A stretch of 48,842 nucleotides of DNA, from assembly GCA_025358055.1 (NCBI GenBank), contig JANYKV010000040.1:1-48842 (forward strand), read 5' to 3'. The DNA comes from Gemmatimonadota bacterium. GTDB lineage: Bacteria; Gemmatimonadota; Gemmatimonadetes; Gemmatimonadales; GWC2-71-9. The notes below the pieces were generated by a model. The model worked only from the letters and a program-made list of their open reading frames with translations. It was not told where the DNA came from and made no database searches. The translations under genes were made by a program, and so were the position numbers. Of this stretch, positions 32,584 to 42,936 are shown piece after piece. Position 1 is the stretch's first letter; every line of letters begins with the position of its first letter.

Positions 32584-34395
32584 GTGGAAGCAGGCGCGCT
32601 GCACACAATACGCACCGAGTCTCGCGCGGGGGTGGATTCCACCGCTGCGGCCTGGCCATTGTTTGTCGTGGGCTGCTTCGCTCTCTTGCTCTCTGTCCTC
32701 GTCGGTTTGGCCATTCAGACCGTCCAGGGCTACGCCGGATCCGGGGAGCGGGGAATCGCATTGACCGGCCTGTTGCTTGCGGCCGTGGTCTCCTCGCCAC
32801 TCCTCATTGCCGCTGTCCGGCGTCGGACCGAGGTCGATCTGTCGGTAACGGGCCTCCAAATCGCGGCGGCGCTTGCCATCGCCATGGCCGGTGTTTGTCT
32901 GTTCGCGGCGGCTTCCCGCATTTTTTTCCCGGCCGACATTCTGATGTGGTCGGAGGGCGAATATGTCGCGGACATCGGGAAATTCAGAATCGGATATCCG
33001 ATTTTCAGCGCGCCGACCGAGTTCGAGTCCTTCAACTACACGCCCGGGTCCCAGCTGTTGACTTATGGCATTGCAAAGCTCGCTGGCTATCCCACTTCCG
33101 TGCCCGCATTTCGTGTAGTGCAGGTGGCGTACGCGTTTGCAACCGCGCTGATCGCGACCCTCGCTTGCCGTCGGCTGGTTGAATTGGGCGGCTACGGGAA
33201 ACGAATTACCAGGCCCTGGCTCTGGAGTCTCTTTTGGACTCCTGTGTTCTTTCTGGCTGCCACCAACGCCAAGACGAACCCCTTCACCTACCTCCTCCAC
33301 AACGACGGTCTTGCCCTGTTGCTGTCGGTCACTGGCTATTGGCTGCTCCTGGAGTATATGGCAACGAGGAGTCGCCTAGCGCTACTGGCGATGCTGGCCA
33401 TCCCCGGGCTCGGATTCCTCGTCAAGCAGAGTGTCGCGATTTGGGCTGGGCTCTATGCCGGCTATTTCTGGTGCTTCGAAGAGCCTCGGAACCACCGACG
33501 CGCCCTTCTCGTTTCGCTCGCGGCGTTCGGAGGGGTCGGGGCGGCGTGGGCTGTTTGCTTGATCATCTGGGGACATAATTTCACGTACTGGGTTGTGACG
33601 GTGATGGGACATCACCCGGTGAACCCCTTGCGAAGCTTTCAGCACGTGATGGATGCCTGGGAGTTCTTCGCCGCAGGCATTCTGGGTGGATTGGCATTGC
33701 TTCGCTTCGACCGGATTTCGCCCCTCCTCGGAGCCTGGCTTGTCTGGCTTGGCTTCCTCCTGGTGGAGTCGTACACCAGCGGAATCGCCTGGATGATCAA
33801 CCACCTCGGGCCCGGATCGATGATCGCGATCATTTGGGCCGCTGCGGCCACGGTGCGATGGTGGCCCGCCCGCTCGGCCGAGACGGATCGACCCGCCCTG
33901 TGGTCGCGCATCATTCCCGTGGGAGCGGCGATCGCCCTATTCCTCTTGGCCAGTAACGGGCTTGGGTTCTTTCGGATTCCGGCCCGTGAACTGCCGGACG
34001 ATGTGACTCGCTATCGGAAGGCCATCGAACGAGAATTTGAAGGCATGGACCCGCGTCGCGTCATGCTTGACTACGGCACGTGGGTCTACCTTCCGAGCGG
34101 AACCGTGTCGAAGGACCACGCCGCCTCTGCCGGCGAGGCGGGGGGAACTCAGACCGGAGATTGGTCGGGGATCCTCCAACGGATTCAGAATCGGCACTAC
34201 CAACGGATTCTGGTTCGGGGGTTCCATGAGCCTGATTTCACCTACGATCACTACATCTGGGCAAAGCCGAGCGGAATCCGAGCGGCGCTGATGGCGAACT
34301 ACGGGGAGACTCGGCAGATCCCCGCGGTCCAAGGGATGGGGCGGCTACCCATCTGGTTCAAGACCGTGAGCGTCTTGGAACCGAAGACCCCATGA
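32584..34395 (+). CDS. Polytopic membrane protein, GT-C glycosyltransferase-like
   Basis: Predicted protein of 603 residues with a dozen or so hydrophobic segments and a soluble C-terminal domain of about 130 residues. The GTG at 32584 has GGAGG nearby; the frame is open to 32434 with a leader of non-membrane character. After the third membrane segment comes a loop with DILMWSEGEYVADI and TPGSQLLTYG, resembling the acidic first loop and the P-x-x loop of GT-C enzymes that use polyprenyl-linked sugars. The soluble tail holds DYGTWVYLPSG. Donor and acceptor are unknown; an EPS polymerase role cannot be excluded. Confidence 0.65.
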   Translation: MEAGALHTIRTESRAGVDSTAAAWPLFVVGCFALLLSVLVGLAIQTVQGYAGSGERGIALTGLLLAAVVSSPLLIAAVRRRTEVDLSVTGLQIAAALAIAMAGVCLFAAASRIFFPADILMWSEGEYVADIGKFRIGYPIFSAPTEFESFNYTPGSQLLTYGIAKLAGYPTSVPAFRVVQVAYAFATALIATLACRRLVELGGYGKRITRPWLWSLFWTPVFFLAATNAKTNPFTYLLHNDGLALLLSVTGYWLLLEYMATRSRLALLAMLAIPGLGFLVKQSVAIWAGLYAGYFWCFEEPRNHRRALLVSLAAFGGVGAAWAVCLIIWGHNFTYWVVTVMGHHPVNPLRSFQHVMDAWEFFAAGILGGLALLRFDRISPLLGAWLVWLGFLLVESYTSGIAWMINHLGPGSMIAIIWAAAATVRWWPARSAETDRPALWSRIIPVGAAIALFLLASNGLGFFRIPARELPDDVTRYRKAIEREFEGMDPRRVMLDYGTWVYLPSGTVSKDHAASAGEAGGTQTGDWSGILQRIQNRHYQRILVRGFHEPDFTYDHYIWAKPSGIRAALMANYGETRQIPAVQGMGRLPIWFKTVSVLEPKTP

Positions 34396-34437
34396 CCCCT
34401 GCTCTTCGACGAGGCCTCCTGTGCCCCTGAGGAACCG

Positions 34438-35472
34438 ATGACTGAACGGTGTTTGATCACGGGCGGTGCCGGCTTCATCGGCATCAACCTGGCCGCGCGT
34501 TACCTAAACCGGGGGGCACAGGTCACCATTCTGGACAACTTCGCGCGCCGCGGCACCGAGGACAACGTCCGTTGGCTGCAGGCGACGTACGACAATCGTG
34601 TCACGGTCCTTCGCGAAGACCTGCGCCACCCGACCGTAGCGCTCGATCGCGCCGTCGAGGACGTGGATGTGGTGTACCACCTCGCCGCGCAGGTCGCGGT
34701 GACGCTCTCGGTGACCGACCCACGCGAGGATTTCGAGATTAACGCACTCGGAACCTTCAATGTGCTCGAAGCGGTACGCAAGTCGAAGCAACGACCGATT
34801 GTCATGTACAGTTCGACCAACAAAGTGTACGGGAAGATGAGTGACGTGGAGATCGTAGAGCGCAACGGCCGTTATGTCTATCGGGATCTGCCGGAGGGTG
34901 TGAGCGAGTCCCGGTCTTTGGAGTTCTATTCGCCGTATGGGTGCTCGAAGGGCACGGGCGATCAATACGTGCTCGACTATGCCCGGATCTATGGACTCCG
35001 GACGGTCGTATTTCGCCAGTCATGCATTTACGGTCCACACCAATTCGGGATCGAGGACCAGGGATGGGTCGCGTGGTTCGCAATTCGCGCCCTCCAACAA
35101 CGAGGCGTGACGATTTTCGGAGATGGGAAACAAGTCCGTGACGTGCTCTTCATCGATGACCTCAATGCGGCATACGAGGCGGCGGTCCAGCACATCGACC
35201 GCACGTCCGGCAACGCTTACAACATGGGGGGCGGGCCCCGGAACACCTTATGCCTGCTTGAACTGATCGAGATTCTGGAGCGACACTTCGGCCGAACGAT
35301 GCCCCGAGACTTCGGGGATTGGCGCCCCGGCGACCAGTTGGTGTTCGTGGCCGACATTCAAAAGGCGAAGACAGACTTCGGATGGGAACCTCAAGTCGGG
35401 CCGGAAACCGGCGTGGTACGTCTCGCCACGTGGCTCGCGGCCAACTCGCAGTTATTCCCGGTGTCCGCATGA
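34438..35472 (+). CDS. NAD-dependent epimerase, CDP-paratose 2-epimerase-like
   Basis: Predicted protein of 344 residues, an extended SDR. GGAGFIGINLA (residues 9-19) binds NAD. The catalytic pair is Tyr167-Lys171 in SPYGCSKGTGDQYV, with STNKVYG before it. The stretch FRQSCIYGPHQFGIEDQGWVAWF is typical of the CDP-paratose (tyvelose) 2-epimerase group, which inverts C2 of CDP-paratose with a bound NAD. Whether the natural substrate is a CDP-sugar cannot be read from the sequence. A paralogue is encoded at 38156. It starts 42 bp after the GT-C-like gene. Confidence 0.85.
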   Translation: MTERCLITGGAGFIGINLAARYLNRGAQVTILDNFARRGTEDNVRWLQATYDNRVTVLREDLRHPTVALDRAVEDVDVVYHLAAQVAVTLSVTDPREDFEINALGTFNVLEAVRKSKQRPIVMYSSTNKVYGKMSDVEIVERNGRYVYRDLPEGVSESRSLEFYSPYGCSKGTGDQYVLDYARIYGLRTVVFRQSCIYGPHQFGIEDQGWVAWFAIRALQQRGVTIFGDGKQVRDVLFIDDLNAAYEAAVQHIDRTSGNAYNMGGGPRNTLCLLELIEILERHFGRTMPRDFGDWRPGDQLVFVADIQKAKTDFGWEPQVGPETGVVRLATWLAANSQLFPVSA

Positions 35473-35518
35473 TGAGAGGCCGACCGGGCAGTAAACCAGC
35501 AGGGGGAGTGAGTCCGGC

Positions 35519-36280
35519 ATGACAAAAGTGAGCGTCATTATCCCAGCGCGGAACGAGGAGGCGAACCTCGCTCTGGTCTTGGGCGATCTGAACGCGACGA
35601 TCGCCAAGCTCAAAGGCTACGAGATCGAGGTGATCGTCGTCGACGATCACTCGACGGACCGCACGGCCGAGATCGGCCGGAGCTTAGGGGCGCGGGTCGT
35701 CCAGAACCCGGGACCCAACGGCAAGGGCATGGCCCTGCGCCTGGGCTTTGAATCCTCCGCCGGCGAGATCCTCGCCATGATGGACGCCGATCACTCCCAT
35801 CGAGCGGAAGAACTTCCGCGGTTTCTCGAAGCGATTCAGGACCCCAGCGTTGGGCTCGTTATCGGCTCCCGGGTTGTCGGAGGCAGCGAGGAATACACGC
35901 ATATCCGAGCGCTTGGCAACGTCTTCCTCAGCGCCACGTTGGGGCTTTGCACGGGACGCTATCTCTCGGACGCTCTGAACGGATTCAAGGTGTTCCGACG
36001 GGATGTCTTCACCGACTTTGCGTACACCTCCCGCGCATTCGAGATCGAGATCGAGATCATCGCCAACACGTTGCGGCACGGCTACCGCGTCGTTGAAATC
36101 AGCAGTCACGAGCGCGCCCGAGCCGGGGGCGAAGCGAAATCACGAGTAGTCCGTCACGGCACCCGATTCTTGTTCCGAATTCTCTGGGAAGGAATCCGAG
36201 GCGTGAAGCCCCAGGTTGTTCTGGCCGCGCCAAAGGGCGATCCCGCGCGCCCCGAACCGGTTGAACCGGCGCACTCGTGA
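35519..36280 (+). CDS. GT2 family glycosyltransferase (dolichyl-phosphate-mannose-synthase-like)
   Basis: Predicted protein of 253 residues with a GT-A fold: VSVIIPARNEEANL at the N-terminus, VIVVDDHSTDRT, the DxD-like motif as DADHSH (MMDADHSH), and DALNGFKVFRRD in the acceptor region. There is no C-terminal membrane domain, so it resembles the short dolichyl/polyprenyl-phosphate sugar synthases. It may load a sugar from a nucleotide donor onto polyprenyl phosphate, which would feed the GT-C-like proteins nearby. ATG 35519 has AGGGGGAG upstream. Confidence 0.9.
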   Translation: MTKVSVIIPARNEEANLALVLGDLNATIAKLKGYEIEVIVVDDHSTDRTAEIGRSLGARVVQNPGPNGKGMALRLGFESSAGEILAMMDADHSHRAEELPRFLEAIQDPSVGLVIGSRVVGGSEEYTHIRALGNVFLSATLGLCTGRYLSDALNGFKVFRRDVFTDFAYTSRAFEIEIEIIANTLRHGYRVVEISSHERARAGGEAKSRVVRHGTRFLFRILWEGIRGVKPQVVLAAPKGDPARPEPVEPAHS

Positions 36281-36335
36281 GTGGCAAACCAGAACGCACG
36301 ACCGAATGGATAGGCGCGGGGGTTTCGTGCCTGAG

Positions 36336-38159
36336 ATGAGGCCGTCCAGAGTCCGCGACTTGTGGACGACCGCATTGGCGCTCGCATTTTTCACCGCGGT
36401 TGGAGAACTTGCGCTGTTAGCCTATCAACGCTTCGTTCAGCACCGTCCGATCCTGTTGAGCTACCACTTTGTGTGGATGACGCCGACAGCGGATGCCGTG
36501 CTCTTTGGCTCGGTGACTGGCATCACGGTGCTCTGGGTGCTCGCCGCTCCGGGACCGAGGTCCTATCGGCTGGCAGTGTTTCTGGTAAGCCTCCTCGCCG
36601 CCGCTAGTCTCGTAACTATGTTTCCACGACTCTCCTGGTGGACCCAGATTGTACTTGCGCTGGGCATCGCTTCGGTCCTGACCCGGCTGCTCGACGCACC
36701 AGCACCCTCGCTCCTGCGCCAATTGCGCCGAATCGGGCTCGGCGCAGCGGTCGTCACGGCCAGTACCGCTCTCTTCATGGTGGGCCGGGACCAAATCCGG
36801 GAGCGCCATGCCCGATCCGCCTCGCACCCCCTGAGCACACCCAATGTGATCCTCCTGGTCTGGGATACCGCGCGCGCCATTGACTTCGATCTCTATGGCT
36901 ACCATCGAGTCACCACACCATTCCTGGACACACTGGCCACTCGCGGAGCACAATTCACCTGGGCCTTCACAAACGCGCCCTGGACCCTTCCGTCACACGC
37001 ATCGATGTTCACCGGCCGTTTCGAGCACGAACTCGAAGCCGACTTCCGAACCCCATTCGAAACCAGGTATCCGACCCTGGCGGAAGCCATGCGATCCCGC
37101 GGGTATCTCACGGCGGGGTTCGTCGGGAATACCTTCTACTGCGGTCATGAACTCGGCCTCGACCGCGGCTTCGATCACTACGAAGACTACCCCCTCTCCC
37201 CCGAGGAATTTGTGCTGAGCAGCGCCCTTGGTCGGGCGCTCACCTCGAGCGCCCGACTCCGCAGGGTGACCGGGGACTACGACATCTTCGGACGCAAGTC
37301 GGCCGCGACCATCAACCGCGACTTCCTGAGCTGGGCGGATCGGGTGGAGGGTCGGCCGTTCTTCGCCTTCCTGAACTACTTCGATCCGCACGAGCCGTAC
37401 CTCTCCCCGGAGCCGTTTCGATCTCGTTTCGGGGCCCAGGGGGCGCGACAACTCGAGCGAATCGACCACCGCCAGCTGCGCAACGGCACTCGATGGCTCC
37501 GCAAGCTCATGAAACCTGAGGAGAGCCAAGCCGAGCTCGACGCCTATGATGGTGGCATCAGCTATGTCGACGCCCAACTTCGGGAGTTGGTTCAGGCCTT
37601 GGAGGCACGCCACCTACTCCGCAACACGATCCTCGTTGTCACCGCGGATCATGGCGAGGAACTGGGCGAGCACGGGCATTACAGCCACGGGAACGATGCC
37701 TACGCGGTGGTCACCCGGGTCCCCCTCGTCATTGTGGCCCCCCACCTCACGGGCAAGCACGTGGTCGACGAGCCGGTGAGCCTTCGCAGCCTGGCGCAAA
37801 CGATCTTCGACCTGAGCGGCGTCGCGCCCGACGGCCGCTTCCCGGGTCGGACGCTGCGCTCGACCTGGGAGCGCGCCCCCGGGGCTCCGGTCCTCCCGCA
37901 GGACACGGTACTGACCGAGCATAAGGATGGCGGCATCCGCTCGATTATCTCGGGTCGCTTTCAGTACATCCAGCAGAGGGGACACCCTGAGAAGTCGGAC
38001 TCCCTGCATGAAGAGCTGTACGACCTGGTCGCGGATATGGACGAGCGCGTCAATCTGATCAGCAGTCCTGCCGGCGATTCGATTGCCGCGGACATTCGGG
38101 GGCGCTTTCAGCAGCTCTTCGAGCGTCCTTGGGTAACACGTTCAATGGGGAAACGATGA
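36336..38159 (+). CDS. Membrane-anchored alkaline-phosphatase-superfamily protein 1 (sulfatase-like, Thr nucleophile)
   Basis: Predicted protein of 607 residues; starts at GTG 36327 and ATG 36306 are also possible. Four or so hydrophobic helices (about 1-150) precede a periplasmic sulfatase-fold domain. Metal ligands fit LLVWDTARA (Asp), [17 protein letters not shown] and the nucleophile loop [13 protein letters not shown]. The residue where sulfatases have a Cys/Ser that becomes formylglycine is Thr217, as in LtaS- or EptA-type phosphotransferases and NPPs. A phospho-group transferase or hydrolase that modifies the EPS or lipid is thus likelier than a sulfatase; this is an inference. It overlaps the next gene by ATGA. 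See the two paralogues at 42933 and 47926. Confidence 0.8.
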   Translation: MRPSRVRDLWTTALALAFFTAVGELALLAYQRFVQHRPILLSYHFVWMTPTADAVLFGSVTGITVLWVLAAPGPRSYRLAVFLVSLLAAASLVTMFPRLSWWTQIVLALGIASVLTRLLDAPAPSLLRQLRRIGLGAAVVTASTALFMVGRDQIRERHARSASHPLSTPNVILLVWDTARAIDFDLYGYHRVTTPFLDTLATRGAQFTWAFTNAPWTLPSHASMFTGRFEHELEADFRTPFETRYPTLAEAMRSRGYLTAGFVGNTFYCGHELGLDRGFDHYEDYPLSPEEFVLSSALGRALTSSARLRRVTGDYDIFGRKSAATINRDFLSWADRVEGRPFFAFLNYFDPHEPYLSPEPFRSRFGAQGARQLERIDHRQLRNGTRWLRKLMKPEESQAELDAYDGGISYVDAQLRELVQALEARHLLRNTILVVTADHGEELGEHGHYSHGNDAYAVVTRVPLVIVAPHLTGKHVVDEPVSLRSLAQTIFDLSGVAPDGRFPGRTLRSTWERAPGAPVLPQDTVLTEHKDGGIRSIISGRFQYIQQRGHPEKSDSLHEELYDLVADMDERVNLISSPAGDSIAADIRGRFQQLFERPWVTRSMGKR

Positions 38160-39220
38160 CCAAGGTAGTGATGGTTACGGGCTCCGCCGGTCTGGTCGGG
38201 GCCGAAGCGGTGCAGTTCTTTTCGCGACTTGGCTTTCTGGTCGTCGGACTGGACAACGACATGCGCAGCCAGTTCTTCGGAGCCGGCGCGTCGAACCGTT
38301 GGAAAATCGACTTTCTGCGAACCACCTGCCCGACCTACCGGCACTATGATGTGGATATCCGCGACCAAAAGGCCGTGGAAGCCATTTTCATGGAATTCGC
38401 CAAGGATTTGGTCCTCGTGGTCCACACGGCGGCCCAGCCATCGCACGACTGGGCCGCTCGAGATCCGTACGCGGACTTTACGATCAACGCAAACGGGACG
38501 TTGGTGTTGTTGGAATCCACTCGCCGCCATGCGCCTGACGCTGTGTTCGTGTTCACCTCCACCAACAAAGTGTACGGAGACCGGCCCAACACCTTGCCCT
38601 TGGTGGAGCACCCAACTCGCTGGGAGATCGACCCGAGTCACGCCTACCGCGATGGCATCGACGAGACCATGTCCATTGACGGAAGCAAACATTCATTGTT
38701 CGGCGCGTCGAAGGTCGCCGCGGACATCTTGGTCCAGGAATACGGCCGGTATTTCGGGATGAAGACGGTATGCTTTCGGGCCGGCTGCATTACGGGACCG
38801 AATCATTCCGGGGCGGAACTCCACGGATTCCTCGCGTACCTCATGAAGTGCACCGTGACGGGCGCGGCGTACACCGTCTACGGATACCAGGGTAAGCAGG
38901 TCCGCGACAACATTCACAGCTTCGACTTGGTGAACGCCTTCTATCATTTCTACCAGCATCCTCGGGTCGGCGAAGTCTATAACATTGGCGGAGCGCGATT
39001 CAGTAACTGCTCGATGCTGGAGGGCATCGCCGTGTGCGAGCGCTTGACCGGAAAGAAGTTGAACTGGACCTATGCGGAGGCGAACCGAAGCGGCGACCAT
39101 ATCTGGTGGATCAGTGATATCGGTCGGTTCAGCCGGCACTACCCTGAATGGAAGCTCCAACATGATCTGGAGAGCATCTCGCTCGAGATTCTCCAGCAAA
39201 ACAGCGCCCGCTGGGCCTAG
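38156..39220 (+). CDS. NAD-dependent epimerase paralogue with Phe at the catalytic Tyr position
   Basis: Predicted protein of 354 residues of the same CDP-paratose-epimerase-like group as the gene at 34438 (shared STNKVYG, Gly-rich [11 protein letters not shown], and a [17 protein letters not shown] region). The Tyr-x-x-x-Lys pair reads FGASK (Phe182, Lys186); the codon is TTC. Extended SDRs normally need this Tyr to take a proton from a sugar hydroxyl, so it may use another base, bind without catalysis, or catalyse a different reaction. ATG 38156 overlaps the previous stop (ATGA). Confidence 0.82.
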   Translation: MTKVVMVTGSAGLVGAEAVQFFSRLGFLVVGLDNDMRSQFFGAGASNRWKIDFLRTTCPTYRHYDVDIRDQKAVEAIFMEFAKDLVLVVHTAAQPSHDWAARDPYADFTINANGTLVLLESTRRHAPDAVFVFTSTNKVYGDRPNTLPLVEHPTRWEIDPSHAYRDGIDETMSIDGSKHSLFGASKVAADILVQEYGRYFGMKTVCFRAGCITGPNHSGAELHGFLAYLMKCTVTGAAYTVYGYQGKQVRDNIHSFDLVNAFYHFYQHPRVGEVYNIGGARFSNCSMLEGIAVCERLTGKKLNWTYAEANRSGDHIWWISDIGRFSRHYPEWKLQHDLESISLEILQQNSARWA

Positions 39221-39231
39221 GAACCAGCCGC

Positions 39232-40788
39232 ATGGGGAGCTTGGAGAACAACCTCCGTCAAATGGAGCGAACCCGGGAAGCCTACTGGAATGGCAGCCCC
39301 GGGACCTCTCCGACCAAACTGCGCTGGCGCGCGGTCACCGTCCGCCATTGCTTTCATGTCTTGCCCGGGGAGCGCATTCTCGAACTCGGGGCGGGGACCG
39401 GCCTTTGGTCGCAGCATTTGTCGGACGTCCTCCGACATGAAAACCCGATCACGGCTGTCGTTTTCAACGAGGACTACGCCCAGGTCGCGACCCAACGGCA
39501 GCTTCCCGGGGTAACGGTCGTTCGGGTTGAGGACATGACCCGAGACCTTCCGGCTGAGAGTTACGACTATGTGGTCGGCACGGCCATTCTCTGCCACGAT
39601 CAGTACCCACAGACGCTTCGAGCACTCCACCGACTCCTCAAACCCGGCGGCCAGCTGCTCTTTTTCGAAGCGAACTACTGGAACCCTCAGGTGTTCCTGA
39701 AGGACCACATCCGCCCCCTCGGCCGATGGATGGGGAACGCCGCATGCCAGATCGGACTCCGCAAGTACAAGCTGATGAAGATGGCCTCGCAGCAGGACTT
39801 CACCCAGATCGAGGTGATTCCCTACGACATCGTCCATCCCAAGACCCCGCGACGGTTGATCCCGGCGCTGCAATCTCTCGCGTTCATCCTCGAACACATG
39901 CCGGTGGTCCGGGAATTGTGCGGAACGCTGTACATCTGGGCGAGAAAGCCGGGGCCGGCCCGGCGGCGCACCGCCGATCTGGCCGAACACCCTGCCTTGT
40001 TCGCATCGACCTCGTTCGTGGTGCCCTGCCATAACGAAGAGATGAATATCCCTTCGCTGGTGGATGCCTTGGTCGCGATGTATGACAAATACATCCATGA
40101 AATCATCATCGTCAACGACAACAGCCGCGATCGCACCGCCGAGGTGACTCGCGAAGTTGCCCTTCAGGAGCCGCGTGTGCGGCTGGTGGACCGCTCGCCG
40201 CCGAACGGTGTGGGCCGAGCCCTCCGGGACGGGTATGCCGCGGCGACGGGGAAATACATCTTCATGATGGATAGCGACTTCGTGCAGATCGTGCCGGAAT
40301 TTCGCGATCTCTTCGATGTCATCGCCGCCGGACATGACGGGGCAATCGGCAGCCGGTTCTCCCACGACTCGATGTTGATCAACTATCCGTTTTTCAAGAT
40401 CTTCTGTAACCGCGCCTTCCATCTCTTGGTGCGCTTGCTGCTGCCGGGACACGTCCGGGACATTTCCAACAACCTGAAACTCTACAAGGCGGAGATTCTC
40501 AAGACGATCACGATTGAGGAGCCCCACTTCGCCGCCAATGCCGAGACTGGGCTGAAGCCTCTCCTCGCCGGATACGACATTCGCGAAGTGCCCATCTCGT
40601 GGATCAATCGTACTATCGAAATGGGGTCTTCCTCATTCCGGATCATGAAGGTCGCCCCGAACTATTTCTTCACTTTGGTGCGCCTAGTACGTTCGAGCCT
40701 GAAGTCATCGCGGCGGCGCCCCGCAGGGGCCGCCATCGCCAGCCGAGCCGTCCCGGTGGGCCCCACCGCACATCCACCCAATGAATAA
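39232..40788 (+). CDS. Bifunctional methyltransferase-GT2 glycosyltransferase fusion
   Basis: Predicted protein of 518 residues. Residues about 35-180 form a class I methyltransferase domain: ILELGAGTGLWSQHL as the SAM loop and YDYVVGTAILCHDQ as motif IV, then LKPGGQLLFFEANYW. Residues about 260-480 are a GT-A glycosyltransferase: STSFVVPCHNEEMNIPSLV, IIIVNDNSRDRT, and MMDSDF in place of DxD. A C-terminal stretch is basic and Pro-rich. Both domains appear intact and there is no frameshift between them. It lies 11 bp after the epimerase and could methylate and transfer the same sugar or act on successive ones. Confidence 0.85.
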   Translation: MGSLENNLRQMERTREAYWNGSPGTSPTKLRWRAVTVRHCFHVLPGERILELGAGTGLWSQHLSDVLRHENPITAVVFNEDYAQVATQRQLPGVTVVRVEDMTRDLPAESYDYVVGTAILCHDQYPQTLRALHRLLKPGGQLLFFEANYWNPQVFLKDHIRPLGRWMGNAACQIGLRKYKLMKMASQQDFTQIEVIPYDIVHPKTPRRLIPALQSLAFILEHMPVVRELCGTLYIWARKPGPARRRTADLAEHPALFASTSFVVPCHNEEMNIPSLVDALVAMYDKYIHEIIIVNDNSRDRTAEVTREVALQEPRVRLVDRSPPNGVGRALRDGYAAATGKYIFMMDSDFVQIVPEFRDLFDVIAAGHDGAIGSRFSHDSMLINYPFFKIFCNRAFHLLVRLLLPGHVRDISNNLKLYKAEILKTITIEEPHFAANAETGLKPLLAGYDIREVPISWINRTIEMGSSSFRIMKVAPNYFFTLVRLVRSSLKSSRRRPAGAAIASRAVPVGPTAHPPNE

Positions 40789-40908
40789 GCCGAGTCACCG
40801 CGCCTCCGTGCGTCAGAAGGTCGGAAGACCACTAGTGGCTCCCCGCCCTCGCGAAGCAGGTCACTCGTATCGGTGCGCGCTTCCTCGTACCGGCAGGCGA
40901 AGTTCCTG

Positions 40909-42936
40909 ATGCATATGAGCAGCAGTCCCCGAGAAGTCCCCACGCCCACGAACAGCCCGATCGGCGCTCTGTTCGCCCGCGGCGCGCTCCTATGGGCGTT
41001 GGTTGCCGTGGTGCAGGTCCTGGTCAACGGCGTCGTGCTGGATGAGGTACTGACCCCCGCCCAAATCATCGCGGGGGTGGTCCAGTACCCCGATGGTCAT
41101 CCCAACATCGCGTACTACAAAGGGGTGTACAGTCTCAGTCACTACGTCGCGGCGGGGTTACTGCTGCTATTTCACAACGTGAACGCCGTGGCGGCCCTGT
41201 ACGATGTGTTATTCTATTTCACCACAACCTTCACGGTATTCGCGATGACCGTGGCCCTCACGCGGCGCCCGGCGTGGGCGCACCTGAGCGCCGGTCTCAC
41301 CTCCGCGGGGATCTTCGTCGGGTTTCAGGGGCTCTATCCACTCTACGTCTTTCCGGACTATTTCAGTAACGGTCACCTCGGAACCTACGCCGTCATTCTG
41401 AGCGTCGCATTGTTGTTGGCGCGGTCCTGGCGGGGGGCCGGCTTCCTGGTCGGAATCCTTCCGGGCATCCATTTGGCCATGGCTGCCGTCGCGTTTCCTT
41501 GGATGGTGCTTTTCCTCGGATGGGCCAAAAGCAGGCCCATCGGGGCCAATCGCCGATCCTTCGTTCGTTTCCTCCTCGTGGGCCTTGGCTTTGCCCTCGT
41601 TCTGGCCGGCCTGGTCGCATTCGAGAAATCTGGCGCCCGAAGCGTTGCGCCGTACGACGGGACCGGTGACCCCGCGGCCATATATCGCAATTTCACCATC
41701 TTGAGCGATGCCCATCGGCAGCTGATGGTTCCGCGCTCCTTGGGGTATCTGCTCAACCCCCTGCTCTTCTTCACTCTGGGTGGGCTTCTCGTTCGATTTC
41801 GGCCTAAGGTTTCGGACGACTCTTCTCGGGAAGCCGCATCGCGGATTGGTTGGTTGTTGGGATTCGGGGCGATCATTTGGACCATCGTCTACGGCGCGTA
41901 CCTCTATCGAATCGGCATTGGTTTAATGCCGACTCCGTTTGAGATCCTCATGCCGTTCCGGTTCTCCAATTTCACCGCGGTGCTGTTGATACCGCTCGTC
42001 GTCACGGTCCTCGCGACGCACTGGTCTCGTTTCACGGAGCGGGGCGCCGGGCTCGGCCTGGCCGTCCTCGCGCTCATCCTCGCGGCCGGCGCAATCGGTC
42101 TGGGCCGCGGGCAGGACGGAGCTCCACTCCACACCTTCTTTGCTCTGCTCGGCTTTGCACTCGGAATTACTTGGATGTTCCGAGCGAGCCGCGCAGGCAA
42201 CTCAATGCTGGGCGTCGCGCTTCTGGCGCTCGTTGCGTGCGTGGTGTGGTTCATCCTGCACGAACGCCGTGAGCTGATCTATTTGGCCGCAGGGGCTCTC
42301 CCGGGCATCCTACTGGGAGTTCTCGGTCAAACGACCGCTGAAGACGTGAGCCACCGAGGGGCCCCGGCTCAGGTGATGGCGGGCATCCTCCTCGTCGCAT
42401 CGATCGGCCTGGTCGTGGTGTCGATCTCGTCCGCGGGGCGCGGGGATACCTTCAAAACGGTTTCGCCCTTTGATCGTCAGGTTTCCGAGTGGCTCGCCCT
42501 ACATGGCCGAACCGACGAGCCCATTCTGCCTCCCATGCTCCCCCTGAGCAAACTCCAGCCTAAAACCGGGCATCCGACCTTGGGGGATTGGGAGACCTTG
42601 TACATCCTGGCCTACGTCCCAGGCCTTGCCGGTCCGGTACGAGGTCTGGTCCGAGATCTCTACGGCATGGACTACGGAGATTCAGCGCAACTCACTCGCG
42701 TCTGTCCGAACCGCCGTGTGATGCCGAATTGCCCGGCGTGGAACGATGCCTGGCAACAGCGTTCCGCCGCAGATTGGAGAACCTTGAGTCGGAAGTATCG
42801 TTTCCGGCTTGTCCTTGCGAACTCTCACACCCCGCTGCAGCTATCCCGAGTGATTGAAAGCCCTCGCTGGACGCTTTACGAGATCAAAGACTCGGCTGCG
42901 ACGCCGCCCTCTCCGGGAGGGGGGAGCACCCGATGA
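40909..42936 (+). CDS. Polytopic membrane protein of unknown function (EPS-linked)
   Basis: Predicted protein of 675 residues; starts at GTG 40873 and ATG 40915 are alternatives. It has about 14 hydrophobic segments and a soluble C-terminal part of about 150 residues (FDRQVSEWLALHGRTDEP...). The first periplasmic loop holds TPAQIIAGVVQYPDGHPNIAYYKGVYS. No acidic DD/DE loop of the GT39 type is clear, so a glycosyltransferase role is less sure than for its neighbours; a polymerase or flippase partner is possible. The stop overlaps the next gene by ATGA. Confidence 0.6.
   Translation: MHMSSSPREVPTPTNSPIGALFARGALLWALVAVVQVLVNGVVLDEVLTPAQIIAGVVQYPDGHPNIAYYKGVYSLSHYVAAGLLLLFHNVNAVAALYDVLFYFTTTFTVFAMTVALTRRPAWAHLSAGLTSAGIFVGFQGLYPLYVFPDYFSNGHLGTYAVILSVALLLARSWRGAGFLVGILPGIHLAMAAVAFPWMVLFLGWAKSRPIGANRRSFVRFLLVGLGFALVLAGLVAFEKSGARSVAPYDGTGDPAAIYRNFTILSDAHRQLMVPRSLGYLLNPLLFFTLGGLLVRFRPKVSDDSSREAASRIGWLLGFGAIIWTIVYGAYLYRIGIGLMPTPFEILMPFRFSNFTAVLLIPLVVTVLATHWSRFTERGAGLGLAVLALILAAGAIGLGRGQDGAPLHTFFALLGFALGITWMFRASRAGNSMLGVALLALVACVVWFILHERRELIYLAAGALPGILLGVLGQTTAEDVSHRGAPAQVMAGILLVASIGLVVVSISSAGRGDTFKTVSPFDRQVSEWLALHGRTDEPILPPMLPLSKLQPKTGHPTLGDWETLYILAYVPGLAGPVRGLVRDLYGMDYGDSAQLTRVCPNRRVMPNCPAWNDAWQQRSAADWRTLSRKYRFRLVLANSHTPLQLSRVIESPRWTLYEIKDSAATPPSPGGGSTR

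Noticed and set aside
36045..36062. GAGATC tandem repeat in the GT2 gene
   Set aside because: It is a short codon-level repeat (Glu-Ile) in a normal helix; no sign of a microsatellite function.
36336..38159. Annotating the AP-superfamily proteins as classical sulfatases
   Set aside because: The Cys/Ser-x-Pro-x-Arg signature that is turned into formylglycine is missing; Thr stands at the Cys position and His (or Thr) at the Arg position.
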